A stretch of DNA of 64,000 nucleotides from Enoplosus armatus. Its lineage: Eukaryota; Chordata; Actinopteri; Centrarchiformes; Enoplosidae. Below, one piece after another: positions 49,446-62,929 of the stretch (position 1 is the first letter of the stretch; every line of letters begins with the position of its first letter). The stretch lies in the NCBI RefSeq assembly GCF_043641665.1, contig NC_092186.1:13458001-13522000 (forward strand), in the 5' to 3' direction. A model generated the notes under the pieces. It searched no databases. It was not told where the DNA came from and worked only from the letters and a program-made list of their open reading frames with translations. A program made the position numbers and the translations under genes.

Positions 49446-50710
49446 AACAGGAATATGCAAAGAGTCACACACAGAAACGAAGCAGCAAACTCAAACTGTA
49501 TGTGAGCTACATCAAGGTCATTCCTTTGACAGCGAAGTGTGGGACAAGTTAACTGCCAGTGTCTCATCACAGCCTTGCAGAATAAAGAGAAAGACACAGA
49601 GCAAAGAGAAATAGAGAGACTGAAATACTAGACACAGGGTGACAAATAGAGAAAGAAACAAGTAAAGAGACAAAGTCAGAGAAAAATGGACCACGAAAAA
49701 AAGCGAAAAGGGGAGAATGAAAAGAGAGAGGGTTTCATTGAGCTAGCAGGCAGCATTTAGCGAGGTGTCACTTTGCTTGCCGGGGCTTTTCTACTTCTGA
49801 ACCATTGGTAGCTATAAACTCCCGCTCTGATTTTGATGGCACCGGCATCTCTCTGAAGTTTCGAGATGAAGGCTTATAAATTGGTAGCTTTCATATAGGC
49901 GACATCTTGTCTATATTTTCAAATCAATCAAGCGTAGAGGACACGCCAATCACTGCTGCTCCGAGCACTCTCACAGACAAAGGCAAAAACATACAGGACA
50001 AAACTCATGAGGCCTGGATGCGCGCACACACAAACACATTCATCCACTCCCTTTTATTGTCTGTCTCACTGTTGTCTCTTTCAACTTGTCAAATGTTCAT
50101 CCTATCAACTGTTAGGAAGGTTAAATGTCTTCCAATATGCCCGTGCAGCTGTCATGCTCCACAGATCCCCACCAGCTCATTTAAGGCAAATAGTTAGTCC
50201 GTTTGGCGAACATTTCACATTGAATGACATATTTCTTTACTCCCTCTGTGTTACTACGCCAATAATTGAAGAGGCAATATTTCTTGGCACTCTAAAATGA
50301 TGCCAGATGTTAGATAGGCTCATTGTTTTTTTCTTGTTTTGCATACTAAGTCAAGCAGAAAACAGCCTTTGAATCATCCGAGGAGTGTCAAACGTGTGGC
50401 TATGTATATTCATGTGTGTAAACATGGCGGGATATATATTCTTGAGGCATCAGTCTATCTTTTTTGGATGCAAATCAAGTTGCAACAAAGCTTTCTGGAG
50501 ACACTGTTACTAGGCAACCTGTGCTTGCTTTATAATTCGGTGGGCCTGCTGTATATTGTACGTGGCAGTACAGTGTATTTATGAGACTGAGGCTTTACGA
50601 GAATGTGTCCTTCGATTGTGAACTTACACGACCAGCGAAGAGTATCAGATGTTCAGGAGGAAGTCATAGATTCTGATTGGTCCTCTCAAGTGGAGAGACT
50701 TGGTGTAGCA

Positions 50711-50760
50711 GTGTGTGTGTGTGTGTGTGTGTGTGCGTGTGTGTGTGTGTGTGTGCGTGT
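50711..50760 (+). repeat. (GT)n microsatellite with two GC interruptions
   Basis: 50-bp GT tract with gtgcgtgt near 50735 and 50755. Confidence 0.95.
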
Positions 50761-52813
50761 AAGCATAAAGTCGAGAAGATGCACAGTACGGCCAGGGGTG
50801 ATGATGTGAAATAGCCTGGATTACTGCAACTGGTAGGATCTTCTGGCTGGCAGCAGTATGGTTTTGCAGGAAACAATAACACTTGTGAATTATGGACTTT
50901 CCTGTAACGAGAGAGCTGAGAGTCGCACACCTGTGGAGACAACAGGCCGTTAGCAGCCTTCTCGGGTCAGAAACAGCCCTCTGATGAGGCTGAAACATGA
51001 CGGAATAAGACACTCTCACCTGATGGCTGCATCCAAACACCCAGGGGGGGGTGTACTCTCATCAGGTGGCCTTTTACACCGCTTCCTGATAGAGGCATTG
51101 TAAAAAGCTGCTACATCTCAACTCTTTAATGTTTCTCTCTGATATTCACAGTCAATCCCAGGTTTGGCAGCTTTTAAACCTAAATGAAATTCAAGGTGAG
51201 TTAGCCGAATCAAGTCGGGTCAATATCAGATCACACCCACAGCGCCCAAATGTGAAGTTATTTCCATAAAATTCTGAAAGCAGTCATAAATCTTGGGAGT
51301 CTCATCTAAATAAAACATGTTTGCTGTTTATAGGAGTATGTTTGCTGATATGTTTAATACAAAGGGAGTGGTTGTCTGTGTGTCCCTGTGTGTAAAAATC
51401 CATCTCTTCCAGTAATTCATCTCTTTTTTGGTGTCACCCTCTCACTATATCTACGTCTTCTACTTCTCAGTCTAATTTACAGTCTAGCTGAAAAAATACC
51501 TTCCAGCACATGACTGTGATTTAAAAAAAAAACCAACTTTCTGGCATTTGTTTTGTGAACAGATATTTAATTGTCACAGGAATACTCTCAGGGTTCGTAC
51601 CCTATGTTGTTGATCTAAATAGAAACACACTCACACTGTTGCACTCACCATAGTCACCGGGATAAGAGCAGAAACATTCTTATCATGTAAATGTCTGCTA
51701 TGTAAATCTGACTGTGTGCTCTAGCCATCGCCTCTATCTCAAACTCCTAATCTGTTCCGCTCTAAATCTGATAGAAATGCGAGAGATGTACAGCACTCAT
51801 ACATTCACATGGGATGCTTTTATTACCCCTGAGGTGGCACACAGAGATGAGAATACTGGAGGATTTACAGAAGCTGCTCTAACTCATGCACCCTGAGATA
51901 GTGGCAATGAGGAACATATATAGAATATACTGTATATATTTTCATTTCATTCTTTCTGTTTCTGAGGATTTTTTATCATTAAGTCTCCGACACAGTCTGT
52001 ATTTGTCATCTTAAGCCTGAATATTTGCTGAGAATCTGATTTAAGAAGCTCCTCGGGGTGTTTTAATCACAGCACAACATGTTTCAGTAATTAAGAATTT
52101 CTCTAATATGTGCAGACAAATAAACTGAACTTAAAATTAAATCTTCAGGTTGTTTTCAATGTTCTTTTCAATAAAGGGGAAATACATAACTTCACTGACA
52201 GTGCCTGGATGGACCAGTAGAGGGCCACACCTTTGAGTGAGAGGTGACCTGTTGAGAGGTGAAAGTAGAGAACTCGGAGAAGGAGAGAGATTTTTTTTGT
52301 TTTTTTTAAATCAACTCAAACACTACAGCGCACAATAACTACTTTGTTCTGTGAGATGTGTCTTCTTTCCAGTAAGCTCACTATAATGATATATACTGAT
52401 AATTGAAGGTTACATGATCTCTTTAACTTCATACTTAGATGAACAACAGCGTTTCAACACAAACTGGCAGTTTAGAGTCACCTCTCAGATACTCTCTTTC
52501 AACAGACTCTATTGTGAGCTTTTCCGAATCAATCCTCAATTGCTGTAAAAAAAAGAAAAGAAAAAAAGAAAGTAAAACATGCCCCATATATATATCCCAG
52601 AGGGGTCTCAGCTAGATTGAGCACGCTGGGCCTGCTAGTAGCTAGCTCCCCTGCGCCTTGTGGGGCAGCAGGGCAATTAGCAGAAAGCAGATGATCACTG
52701 CGCCCTCGCCACTGTGGCGCCACTGGTCCCCTATGGGGCAACAGGGCAGGTGCACATTCGTCTGGAATAATGGGGGGTATGGAGACACACAAGCAACCAT
52801 AATAAAAAAATCA

Positions 52814-52838
52814 AACACACATACACACACACACACAC
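52814..52838 (+). repeat. Imperfect (AC)n microsatellite
   Basis: AC tract with one T interruption near 52822. Confidence 0.9.
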
Positions 52839-52921
52839 CTCTAATAAAATGATGATGTCAGCGTTAAGCCCCTGGTGAGTGGTGTTGGTGTGTAAGCTAG
52901 TGGGAGTAGGAGGAGTGGGCT

Positions 52922-52947
52922 TGTGTGTGTGTGTGTGTATGTGTGTG
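52922..52947 (+). repeat. Imperfect (TG)n microsatellite
   Basis: TG tract with one A interruption near 52939. Confidence 0.9.
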
Positions 52948-53130
52948 AGTTTGAGAGAGGAGAGAGAAGCGACTGTCCGTCTATAATTGTGTGATGCAGC
53001 ATTTCCCAAAGTGCAACATTATACTCCCATCACATTATCTATGTGTGTGTACGTGTGTGTGTCTATGAGTGTGGACCGAACAGACAGACTGGCGCCACAC
53101 TAAGTCATAATAATAATGTTCCAAGAGACC

Positions 53131-53178
53131 AGACACACGCACACACACGCACACACACGCACACACACGCACACACAC
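53131..53178 (+). repeat. Decamer repeat (acacacacgc)n
   Basis: Four near-perfect 10-bp units acacacacgc (the first reads agacacacgc), followed by acacacac. The CG is phased at exactly 10 bp. Confidence 0.93.
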
Positions 53179-53446
53179 CACTATCAAGGTATATGATGTG
53201 CATATGTTTGGCACAGTAGGGTAGTGACCATGTGATCATACAGCAGATGTAACTCTATTAGACTCCAATCCATTAGTCCATTAGTGATATTCTCTGTACC
53301 ACACAGGGAAAGACCCGGCCTGACCAAGCCCACTGACTCGACTTTAATTTTCTTTCTTTTATTTTTTTTTTTATGTTATTTACTTTCTATCATTAGGTTT
53401 TCTTTTAAAGAACGGATAAACCAAAGTGATGCATATGTGTCAAACG

Positions 53447-53471
53447 GACACACACACACACACGCACACAC

Positions 53472-53525
<54 letters not shown>

Positions 53526-53528
53526 ACA
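53447..53528 (+). repeat. (AC)n microsatellite with GC interruptions
   Basis: About 80 bp of AC with two cgc interruptions in the first third. Confidence 0.96.
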
Positions 53529-53981
53529 AAAACAAAGATAGGGGGTTAAATATAAAATGAACAACAAGGGGAGGATCCATCTGTAAAATCAACAGCAAAA
53601 TCAACATATATACAGTTTATATACAAACATATAAGTACACACATACATATCCATACATATATACACATATGTTCTTTATCTCAGATGTATTGAAATCTGT
53701 TGAATGATCAAATTCAATGTGTATTTCAAATTCAGTTTTTGTTTCAAACTGAAACACGTTACAAACTACAACCACTTTACTCCGGCTGTACTGTTTAGTC
53801 ATACAAGTACACGATTTGTTTTAGCCAATAAAGTCATCAATGTTTATATGACTGAAAAATGTGACATGGATGAAAGAACACACTCTGATCTCACTGTGTC
53901 CGACTCGCCCACTGAGTCAATCCAGCAACAGCAGGACAAGTGATCTAAGATCAAACATCAGCATCACCCCTCCTGTACCCC

Positions 53982-54086
<105 letters not shown>

Positions 54087-55189
54087 TAAGGTCACACAGA
54101 GTGATGAGATCATTCTCTCTCAGTGGAGGGCAATGCAACACACATGACACATTCTGAAATCAGTTTTTATTAAATTCCACGTAGAGATGAGCTCACCTCC
54201 TGTGGTCCATTACACTGATCAGAAGGACTCACTGTTGTGGAAAATAACCAACAGCTTGAATAATGCAATGACGGGCAAAATAAATAATAAATCACCTTTG
54301 TGTCACAATCAGTGTTGCTGATTTTGCAATAGTGGTTCATTTGCCCAACTTAGGGTTGTTAAAAAAGGGTCCTGTTATGCTATTATGATACAGTATATTT
54401 TTTATACTGAACTAGATACATTTCAACATTGTTATAGTATTCTAAATATCTGACAATACAAAAATAAATATTAATTTGTGTAGCTGGCTTTTTTATAACA
54501 GCAGGTGAAATATAGTATGGTATAAAATCATTAACAACCTGGGGAATATGACCAGTGGATGTTGTCCCAAACATTTTGCAATAGAGGATGTTAATAGATT
54601 GTAGACAAATCTCTATAATACGTACGGCAGATAAGAGAAAATAAGAACATGATAGTAAAAGTGGGCAGGCAGTGAGACACAAATAAAGAACAGAAATACT
54701 TGAAGGCTTTAGAATTCCTGGGCTCATTCACAGACCTTGGGAGGAGGCATGTTTCGCCTTTTCTACTAAGTTTACTACTACTTCTTCTACGTAAGATTGG
54801 GAGACAGAGGTCATTATTGTGTGCTTCTGAGAATATGTAGCAAATTGTCCATTTTTGTTTTTTCAGTGTTTACGTGCAAAAAATAAAATGTTTCTATCCT
54901 CAAACAATCCTATCGTGCACTCAGAACGGAGACATAAATATAGCATCGTATAGCCATCCGACACATACATTACCATATAACTGCAACATCCCCAGTTTGA
55001 TTCTGACTGTGAAAAGTCCTTTATACACCTCCTCCAAGTGTGTTACTACTACAGGTGATACCACTGGTTTTATGAATACTACTATTAAAACACAAGCTAA
55101 TGTAGTTCTTGAACCACAAGTATGGGGATCTTCTTAGGTCTCATTGCACTGCATTCATTGTATTTCCTTTCTTTTTTGGTCATTTTTTT

Positions 55190-55345
55190 TGCCTTTATTA
55201 GACAGACTGAGGTGAAGAGGCAGACAGGAAATGGGGGGAGAGAGGGGCATGAAATGCAACAAAGATCGCCGGCTAGGGTCAAACAGGCAACATGGCGTTT
55301 TATGTCATGCTCTGTAACCATTCATCTACCAGCTACATTCAATCC
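55190..55345. repeat. SINE-like teleost repeat fragment
   Basis: gcctttattagacagactga, gaggcagacaggaaatgggg and gcatgaaatgcaacaaagat, then cgccggctagggtcaaacag, match a very common fish repeat (tttattgacag...aggaaag.ggggagagag...gcaaaggtcgccaggctggg). Its tRNA-like part, if any, is too worn to identify. Confidence 0.58.
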
Positions 55346-55863
55346 TAAGCAAGATGACCTTTGATGTTCCTAGAGTTAGAATAATCAATTATTTCCTTCA
55401 GTGTTCCAATCCAATGATTACATTATCAAGTGATCAAAGTGTCAGAAATTATGACAAACTAAAATTAATTAATAATAATAATCTGTAAACAACAAATGCT
55501 CTTTACTTCATGAATGAGTGAAAAGATCAGTCGCTGGCCTGACACATGAGGTAACTCTGAGACCACAGTGGTGACGCCACACCACAGCTGCTTGTACTGT
55601 AGCGTGATCAGCACGCGAACCCCATGTTGTGTCTGTCACACGATCAGTAGAATTACACTCATCCAAAATCTCTATCTGTCCCTCTGCCCCCCTCCCTCCA
55701 TCCCGCCTCTGTGTCCTCCCTCCCTCTCCATCCTCCCTGAGGGCCCTGCTGGCCTTGGCACAAAGATGCCAGCCTGTCTGCCCGCATTTCCCTTGGCACG
55801 ACGGTGGCAGCTGGGGGCCTGGCTGCCCTGTCTGCCTCCATACTCCCCGGTATATCACACATA

Positions 55864-55865
<2 letters not shown>

Positions 55866-55916
<51 letters not shown>
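55866..55916 (+). repeat. (AC)25 microsatellite
   Basis: Uninterrupted AC tract of about 51 bp. It produces long spurious open frames on both strands. Confidence 0.96.
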
Positions 55917-55918
<2 letters not shown>

Positions 55919-56186
55919 AAACACACACTCCACATTCACAGCTTGCAGCCAGACTGGTGTCACCATGTGTGTGCCAGGGGTAGCAGCACCCACAGGAGGG
56001 AGGGGCCGGAGGGAAGGAAGGAGGAGAAGGAACAGGGTGGGGTGGAAGAAGGGGGTGGGGAGGTGGTGGGGCTGGTGGATGGGCGCTCGGGCTCTCAGAC
56101 AGCCAGATGCTGCCAATTAACTTCTCCGGCCGCCACAGGGCTGTAGGGGGAGAGTCTGGCACCTGTATCATCCAACTCCCACCCAA

Positions 56187-56208
56187 ACACACACACACAC
56201 ACACACAC
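56187..56208 (+). repeat. (AC)11 microsatellite
   Basis: Uninterrupted AC tract of 22 bp. Confidence 0.93.
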
Positions 56209-56485
56209 TTTCTTGTGGCTGATGGTAGAAGTGGCTTGTGTGGGAGATGAGGGCCACATGTCGCCTCACACCTGGATTACTGTAACTGCTGAACTCTCCG
56301 GACCTTTGCCTAAATAATCTTCTCTTCTTTTATCACTTTCAGTCTCAACAGGTGTGCAGAGACATGGGTCAATGTACAGTATGTACTGACCACACGTGTC
56401 TGCAAATACAGGGACGGCTGTGCAGGAGTGACCGCGACCTCCTCTATGTGAATATGACCCTCGGAAAAAAGCCTTTCTCCTCTTG

Positions 56486-56489
56486 TATA

Positions 56490-56524
<35 letters not shown>

Positions 56525-56547
56525 AGTGTGTGTGTGTGTGTGTGAGT
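56486..56547 (+). repeat. Compound (AT)n-(GT)n microsatellite
   Basis: About 12 TA units followed by TG units with one A interruption. Confidence 0.94.
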
Positions 56548-56959
56548 ATTTGTACGTGTGTGCATGCTGTCAGGCTGTGTTGGTGATTATACTAGGCAGA
56601 AGAAATTACAGGCTATTACAGAGGAGAGCTGGTGGCTGCAGCACCCAGAGCTACAATGCCCTTAAAGGCTTATGGCTATCAAAAAGCCAGCCTATTATTC
56701 CCACCATAGCACACAGCTGCTGCTGAACGTCAAATACAGAAACCAAGCATGAATCTACACTATGATATAGTACTTGTATTTTATAGTTTCATTAGAAAAC
56801 AAAGTACCCATTCAGAAGGAAAAAAAACAAGCAAACCAGGCATGCCATTCGCCTGCAGGACAGGAGACTGCCATTCACGCTGGATAAAATTATGATTTGA
56901 TATTTTGTATACCTCATAAATGTATATGGAGAGGACAAAACATGAACACCTGGCTAGTG

Positions 56960-57260
56960 ATATTCTATATTGTTCTTCTTGTCAACAAATCACATGAAAA
57001 CCAACAAGCCAAATCCTCTGTGCCATAGAGCACCATTGTTGTCCCAAAACTATTTAAAACACATCAACGAGCCACACCACTGCACCGGGTGACGTGTTCC
57101 TTCATTACATTGAACATGGGCACTGTAGTTTATTTTGAGTCGATGCCTTAAATACTCACTAGAGCATCAAATGTGTATTAATGTGCAGCTGAAAATAGTC
57201 CCCAACAAATGCACTATTTGACTAAAGCTCGTGATAAACTACAGGGCCCACCTGTTTTAT
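56960..57260. repeat. Possible teleost interspersed repeat
   Basis: gccaaatcctctgtgccata, gagcaccattgttgtcccaa, aacacatcaacgagccacac and gggtgacgtgttccttcatt look like part of a repeat common in fish. Boundaries are uncertain and no coding capacity is seen. Confidence 0.42.
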
Positions 57261-58392
57261 TAAATGTATTAAATTAAGCATTTTTTTAGAAGAATGCAAG
57301 TGTATATTCATGACTCGTTTTCAAATATCTGCATCTTCATCAGGAACCAATGGGTAGGGAGGTTGAAAAGTAGTGAGAGACACAGTAACGTACTGCTAGT
57401 TTTAGTCTTCTCATTGAATTTGTTGAAAAAAAACTAAAATATAGAATAACACCAACATCATCTTTTAAAATCTAATCTAATCTTGTACAACAACACAAAC
57501 TATGATAGTATTCATTGCACTTAATTGTATTAGGTTTTAACACCCCTGCTGTACATTTCAACCATCTAGCAGGTTGTCATGTGTACAGATACCTGGTTTC
57601 AACACTTTGTTCCCACTGAATGGTTTGCCAAATTTCTGGGCAGGGAAGCTGCTTTGAACTGACCTATTATGCCAAAGTCAAATGTTTTAGTTTAACAAAA
57701 TTGTAAATTGTAGTGAAAATGCTTCAGGCTAAAATGTGTAGTAAAATTTTTACAGATGGTATCAAACCAAATATTTTCCTCTGAAGCAACAACATCAGTT
57801 AAGAGTGAATTTTAGTTGCTGTGTGTCGGAGAACAGGGAACTTCTGCTTGTCTGCTTTGATCTGAATGAAGGCATGATGAGCACTTAGAGCCATTATATC
57901 TGAACAGAATATGTCACAGATAGCTCTGCGATGTTCTATCATAACATTTAATATAAAGAGAACGGGATGTGGTGATCACTGAATGAAGAACATGTCAGCC
58001 TAACTCACGTAGCTCCAGTGTCTGCACACTCGGAAACTTGTTTTCTTCCCCAAAGTTTATTCTATAAAATTCAATATCTGGCATGGTTAAACAGATAACA
58101 GACAACTCTTGAGACACAGAAGTGAGGAGGAAAGAGTCCGACTGCTCTTGGGAAGAGGATGGATGTGTAGCATGGCGCGAGATATGTCAATTTCTTGTCA
58201 ATATGAGGTTCACAAAGTGGAAGAAGATAAATTCATGAAAGTATTTCTGCAAGCTTGTGAAAGTAGTCGATCTCATGCGCACTGAAACTTTGCATTCTTC
58301 ACCGAGGCAATCATTGGTTAGTTAGGTGAACATTTTTAAAACAACAAATTTAAAAGAACAACAACAATGGCCTCATAATTCACAATATACTC

Positions 58393-58401
58393 GCACACAT
58401 G

Positions 58402-58433
<32 letters not shown>

Positions 58434-58435
58434 CA
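58393..58435 (+). repeat. Imperfect (CA)n microsatellite
   Basis: CA tract with interruptions aaac and atgc. Confidence 0.92.
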
Positions 58436-58770
58436 GGGCCCTGTCCATCAGAAGAGCCTGTTCCCTCGCCGTTCTGAGTGACAGATGACTTGTCACAGAG
58501 CTAAACGGGAGAATATTTTACTGCAGATTGAAAGAGGAGGAAAATGAGAGATGGGGAATAGAGAAAAAAAAGGTGAGAAATTGCTCCATTACACCAGAGA
58601 GGTAAATCATTCGATGTGCTGGAGATCACAGAATGGCATTTACATTTACACGCATGGTCACACGGGCACATGTATGAACATGATTCACGCTGTCTCTGTC
58701 TGTGTTGCCGCACTTGCTCTCTCTCTGATTCACATATATTCGCTCAAGTACTTGTGTACGTATGCGCATG

Positions 58771-58774
58771 CACA

Positions 58775-58831
<57 letters not shown>

Positions 58832-58836
58832 AGAGA
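58771..58836 (+). repeat. (CA)n-(GA)4 microsatellite
   Basis: About 58 bp of CA with one early AA interruption, followed by gagagaga. Confidence 0.95.
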
Positions 58837-59924
58837 TGATCACAATCCAGGCATGAGAAAAGCTGAGAGGCTGGATCAATGTTGGGCTCTGGTGATTAGC
58901 TTTAATTGAGGAAAAAGAGCTATGGGAACAAAGAAACATTATGACCTTTTCCCTGTCTGCACACAGTGCACGCTAATAAGACACATTCACATAATATCAT
59001 ACTGACCAGAATCGTCTAACTACATCAAAAGCACCTTCTCATAGGAAACGTATGCAAATGGATGGCACAGAGAGAAAAACAAACCCTGCGGATAATTGAC
59101 TATCCTTGCCATGTTTTTGTGCATGAATGGCAATTTTCACTCTCCTGTCGAGTGCATGCTGATTATTCTATCAGACCAAAAGATTGGCAGTGTTTCACAT
59201 CCTGGTGCTGTGGAATGGCCTGTCTCGCTTTCTGTCTCTCAGGACTCTCTTATTTCTCTCTCTTCCTACATCTTCTCCGTCTCTCTCCCTCTCTGTGCGT
59301 GTCAGTTTCTGGCTGAGTCAAATACCACTTGTCAGGAGAGCACTGTTTGGACTGACATGAGATAAGAACAGACCAACTAGACAGTTATATGTTATTCCTC
59401 ACTGCTGCTGGACTGGGGAATAAGACTGTGATGTACAAGTAATGTGTGGACCAGTGGCAATAATAATACTGATGCTACTACAGACACCAAACAGGTGGAT
59501 AATTATATGTATTTCAGGTATTTAATTATATATACAACTATGTACAATATGTCACTGAAAGAACAGTTATGGCTAATGCTATCATCATTCACGTAATTCA
59601 TGTTTTTTCATGAGAAAGTTAATCAATTTTCTCTCTCTCTCATCTGTGTTCTGGCTAATTACAACCAGGTTGAAGTTGGCTGAGGTGACCAAAACTCCAT
59701 ATACTAAAAGAGTAACTCAACTGAGGCTACTAATCCTGTTTGTGGTGCGTGCTTTGTCCACACCCTATGTAGTACAGCACTTCACAACGCACTGTAGTGC
59801 AATACTACATCAAAGCGCATCAACCTATAGAGGTGAGAGCAGCAATGTTTTCTTTTCATTCAGATTTAATGTGGAGCTGCTCTTTGAAACAATCGCAAAG
59901 CTGCAAGTTGTTTCACCTTAACAG

Positions 59925-60350
59925 GTGCAGCGAAACTACGAGGGAGGTGACAATCAAACAGACACCCACATGGTCCAGAAAAGATTTGGGTTCACATAAT
60001 GGTGGAGTTGCTGGAAATGGCCTCTCCTCAAAAGACACTGCACCTTTTTTGGAAGCTTGGATCAATTTGAAAGTTTGACCATTGTAGTTCCAAAGGTTAA
60101 TGGTTTTTTGGATCCTCACCACAAAAGCAAAAAAAGAAAAGAAAAAGAAACTGTGGTCTTTGCAAATACTCATGTAGACAAATCTCGACTCCAGCTCTTT
60201 GACAATGCAGATACTGTAACAGCAAAATATGGTGGAGGATATCATGCTGCTCTGATGGATAGCAATGACCCAAAACACACATCCAGATGCACTGAGGAAT
60301 ACGTTCAGAAATGTTACACAATGTTAACCACTCCGAGAGCCTTTTGTGAG
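59925..60350 (+). pseudogene. Decayed, internally deleted Tc1-like transposase relic
   Basis: Two short plus-strand frames carry transposase-like pieces. The first (about 59930-60010) reads EVTIKQTPTWSRKDLGS. The second (about 60160-60320) reads VDKSRLQLF (compare SDETKIELF), then TAKYGGG (compare TVKHGGG), then SNDPKHTSRCTEEY (compare DNDPKHT...). Between VDKSRLQLF and SNDPKH the distance is far shorter than in a complete transposase, so much of the catalytic core is missing. An A-rich insertion (60125-60150) interrupts it. The wording differs from the copies at 7.6 kb and 15.5 kb, suggesting another Tc1 subfamily. Confidence 0.7.
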
Positions 60351-60891
60351 GCTTGAAATGTGTATTTGGCCAAAGATTTTAAATGCGAAGACAAAGGATA
60401 TAGATGCAAATAAACATGATCACAACAAACACTGAGGCTGTGTAACTATGTTGACTTCACAAAAATACAAAAGGGCAATGGTACCACAGTGTTGCTATAA
60501 TTAAGATAATCACTAAAATCCTAAATGACTTTGAAGACATTTGTGGCTGGTGTATGAGCACCCACTACTTCTTCTTCATTATTTAAATTTTAATCAATGC
60601 AGCTGTCTGCGGCTGTGTAACAGCTCATGCTAAGTTAGGTCTGTTTACTGACAACATGTGCACAGAAGTACGAGGCTGTATACTGGGCTGTGAGAATTGT
60701 CAAACTGCTCCTGAGCACACAGCAGTACAGTGGCAGAACAGATCCAGTGTGGACACTGATGGAGGACTACAGCTGTGGTGTTGTGCTGCTGACGTGCTAC
60801 TTTCAGTCTCAGGCTGGTCTAAACAAAGAGTTGTGCTGCGCTCTGCACTCACTGCATGTGTGTAAAGTAACAGAGGAAAAAGAGAAGAGAA

Positions 60892-60913
60892 GGGGGGGGG
60901 GGGGGGGGGGGGG
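60892..60913 (+). repeat. Poly-G run of 22
   Basis: Twenty-two consecutive G after a purine-rich gaaaaagagaagagaa stretch. Confidence 0.95.
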
Positions 60914-61736
60914 TGTTGACCACCTACCTTTCATTTCCTTTCAAGGGCAAAAGACCAAACATCCCTCAAAACAATAACTTCAAAACCTAGTATTGTGTCC
61001 TCTTTTTCAAAGATCCAAAAAAACATAACATATTATGGTGTGGCCAAACTGTAGTTGATGAAAAAAAAAGATCAAGCGAGAGATGGCTTTAGATTGTCTT
61101 GAAATGTTTGAAAAAAAAAATTCAATTGAACGTCTATGTGTTCCTTTTTACTTTTAATATACTGTAGTGTTACTCTGAATGTCGTATTCTGTGCAAGGCA
61201 AGAAGACTGCCAATCCTTATCATATAACATATTCCATAAAAATGATGCTGTTAGCATAAAAGCAAACCATTGTTGGCAACCACTGATCTCAGTAGCTACT
61301 CCTCCAGAGTTGGAGGTATATTAAACTAGAGCTAGACAGATAAACATACTCACTTTCCTTATGAGTACAAACACCATCAAAACCTTTTCACCAACATAGC
61401 ACTGCTCTGAAATACACACAGAAATCTCTTGCACTTAAGTGTACCTGAACCAAAAAATGAAAGCAACTGGTGTTTAATCACAACATTAGTTCAATGCTCA
61501 TTTCAGAACAGAACCTATTCAAGGCGGTGGCTTATTAAAAAGACAGGACAGAGGCTGAATTGATACTCTTTGAAGATGAGATTCCCAAGAAATTGGTTTC
61601 TGCTTTAATCAAATGGGTGCCTCTGAGAAATGGAAAGGGTTAATGTGAATACCCCCCCCCCCACACACACTAACTTAGAACTTGCGTTTGTTACGTTTGT
61701 TACCCAGTTTTCAGTTTGCTCTCTCACACACACTGA

Positions 61737-61740
<4 letters not shown>

Positions 61741-61805
<65 letters not shown>
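61741..61805 (+). repeat. (CA)32 microsatellite
   Basis: Uninterrupted CA tract of 65 bp. It produces spurious open frames on both strands. Confidence 0.96.
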
Positions 61806-61810
<5 letters not shown>

Positions 61811-62324
61811 AAGCGATTATCACCAAAGGTACGTACGCCTGCTTGTAGCTGTTCCCACAGGGAAACTAGCTGTACAGCTTCTCCACTCTCATTTTTCATT
61901 GTCTGCTTATGATGCCCCATGTGTGCACACTGACTTTCATTTAACCCCTCAAAACACACACTACAACACATACTCACATGCATGTATGATGCCGACCCCT
62001 CCTTTCTGTCTCCATCTTTTCTCTCTCTCTCTCACACTTATACACACGGCTTCTCCCTGCACTTCTGTGTTTCATCGCAGTGGCAAAAGGAGGCTGTATA
62101 GGTGTGTCCCCCACATGCTGCAGCCACACAGTGATGCTGCTCTTTCCCTCGTCAGACATGCATGGCTCGAAGATATAAGAGAACAAACGTATTATAACAT
62201 CCAGGGCTGGGGTCAATTCAGCTGAGCCGGTATATTCAAACAATATATCAAATGGTCACTACGGAGCGTTTAGTTCCTTTATTTGGCAAAAATGCCCCAA
62301 GGTGAAAGAAACATTTTCACTTGT

Positions 62325-62495
62325 ACTGAGAAAGTGCAGGGTCACCTGCAGAAGAGCACCCAAGAGGCTTGTAGGGATTCATGGTCTTGTTCAAGGACAA
62401 TATAGCAAAGTGAACACCTGATAACGGAAGGGGGGTCTTAGCTTTCCAGCTGAAGGTCTCCTTAATCACTGGACCACATTGCTGTGCCAGATGCT
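62325..62495. repeat. Possible interspersed repeat fragment
   Basis: gaaagtgcagggtcacctgc, cttgttcaaggacaatatag and cttaatcactggaccacatt recall a fish repeat containing 'ctcaagggcac...accactgggccac'. It is a weak match with uncertain ends. Confidence 0.32.
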
Positions 62496-62929
62496 GCACA
62501 TACATTTATATCACAAAAGACTGTATAGAAATGTTTGTGCTGAAAAAGACAAATTTCCGTTTAAAACTCCAACATGTCTCTTTGTGGTTTGAGACATGTA
62601 GTCCCACCCATCTTCTCCACAGTGGGTCAAGTTCCTGCCCTAACACTTCTAACTTAGAGATGTTGTTAACTGTTTTTGGACAGCCCCCTGGTCTAATTTC
62701 ACTTCACTGGTGCTTTGTTCCGTATTGCTTTGATCATCGCTGTTGTTGTTATGAATTTTCTGTGCTAAACTAGTTAATAATGAATTGCATTAAAGTTGGC
62801 AAATCCAAAGAGATACAGTTACATTAGTGGCAACAATATGAAACCTTGGACTGCTGGACATGACATTTATATTTCTCCACAACAAAACAATGATGCCCAC
62901 TGAATACATTTTTCCCAACAGCAGATTAG

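Noticed and set aside
55508..56146. Long overlapping open frames on both strands (up to 202 codons)
   Set aside because: They run through an (AC)25 tract and GC-rich low-complexity sequence, giving poly-(TH) or poly-(CV) translations. Open frames on both strands at once are expected there, and no domain is recognisable.
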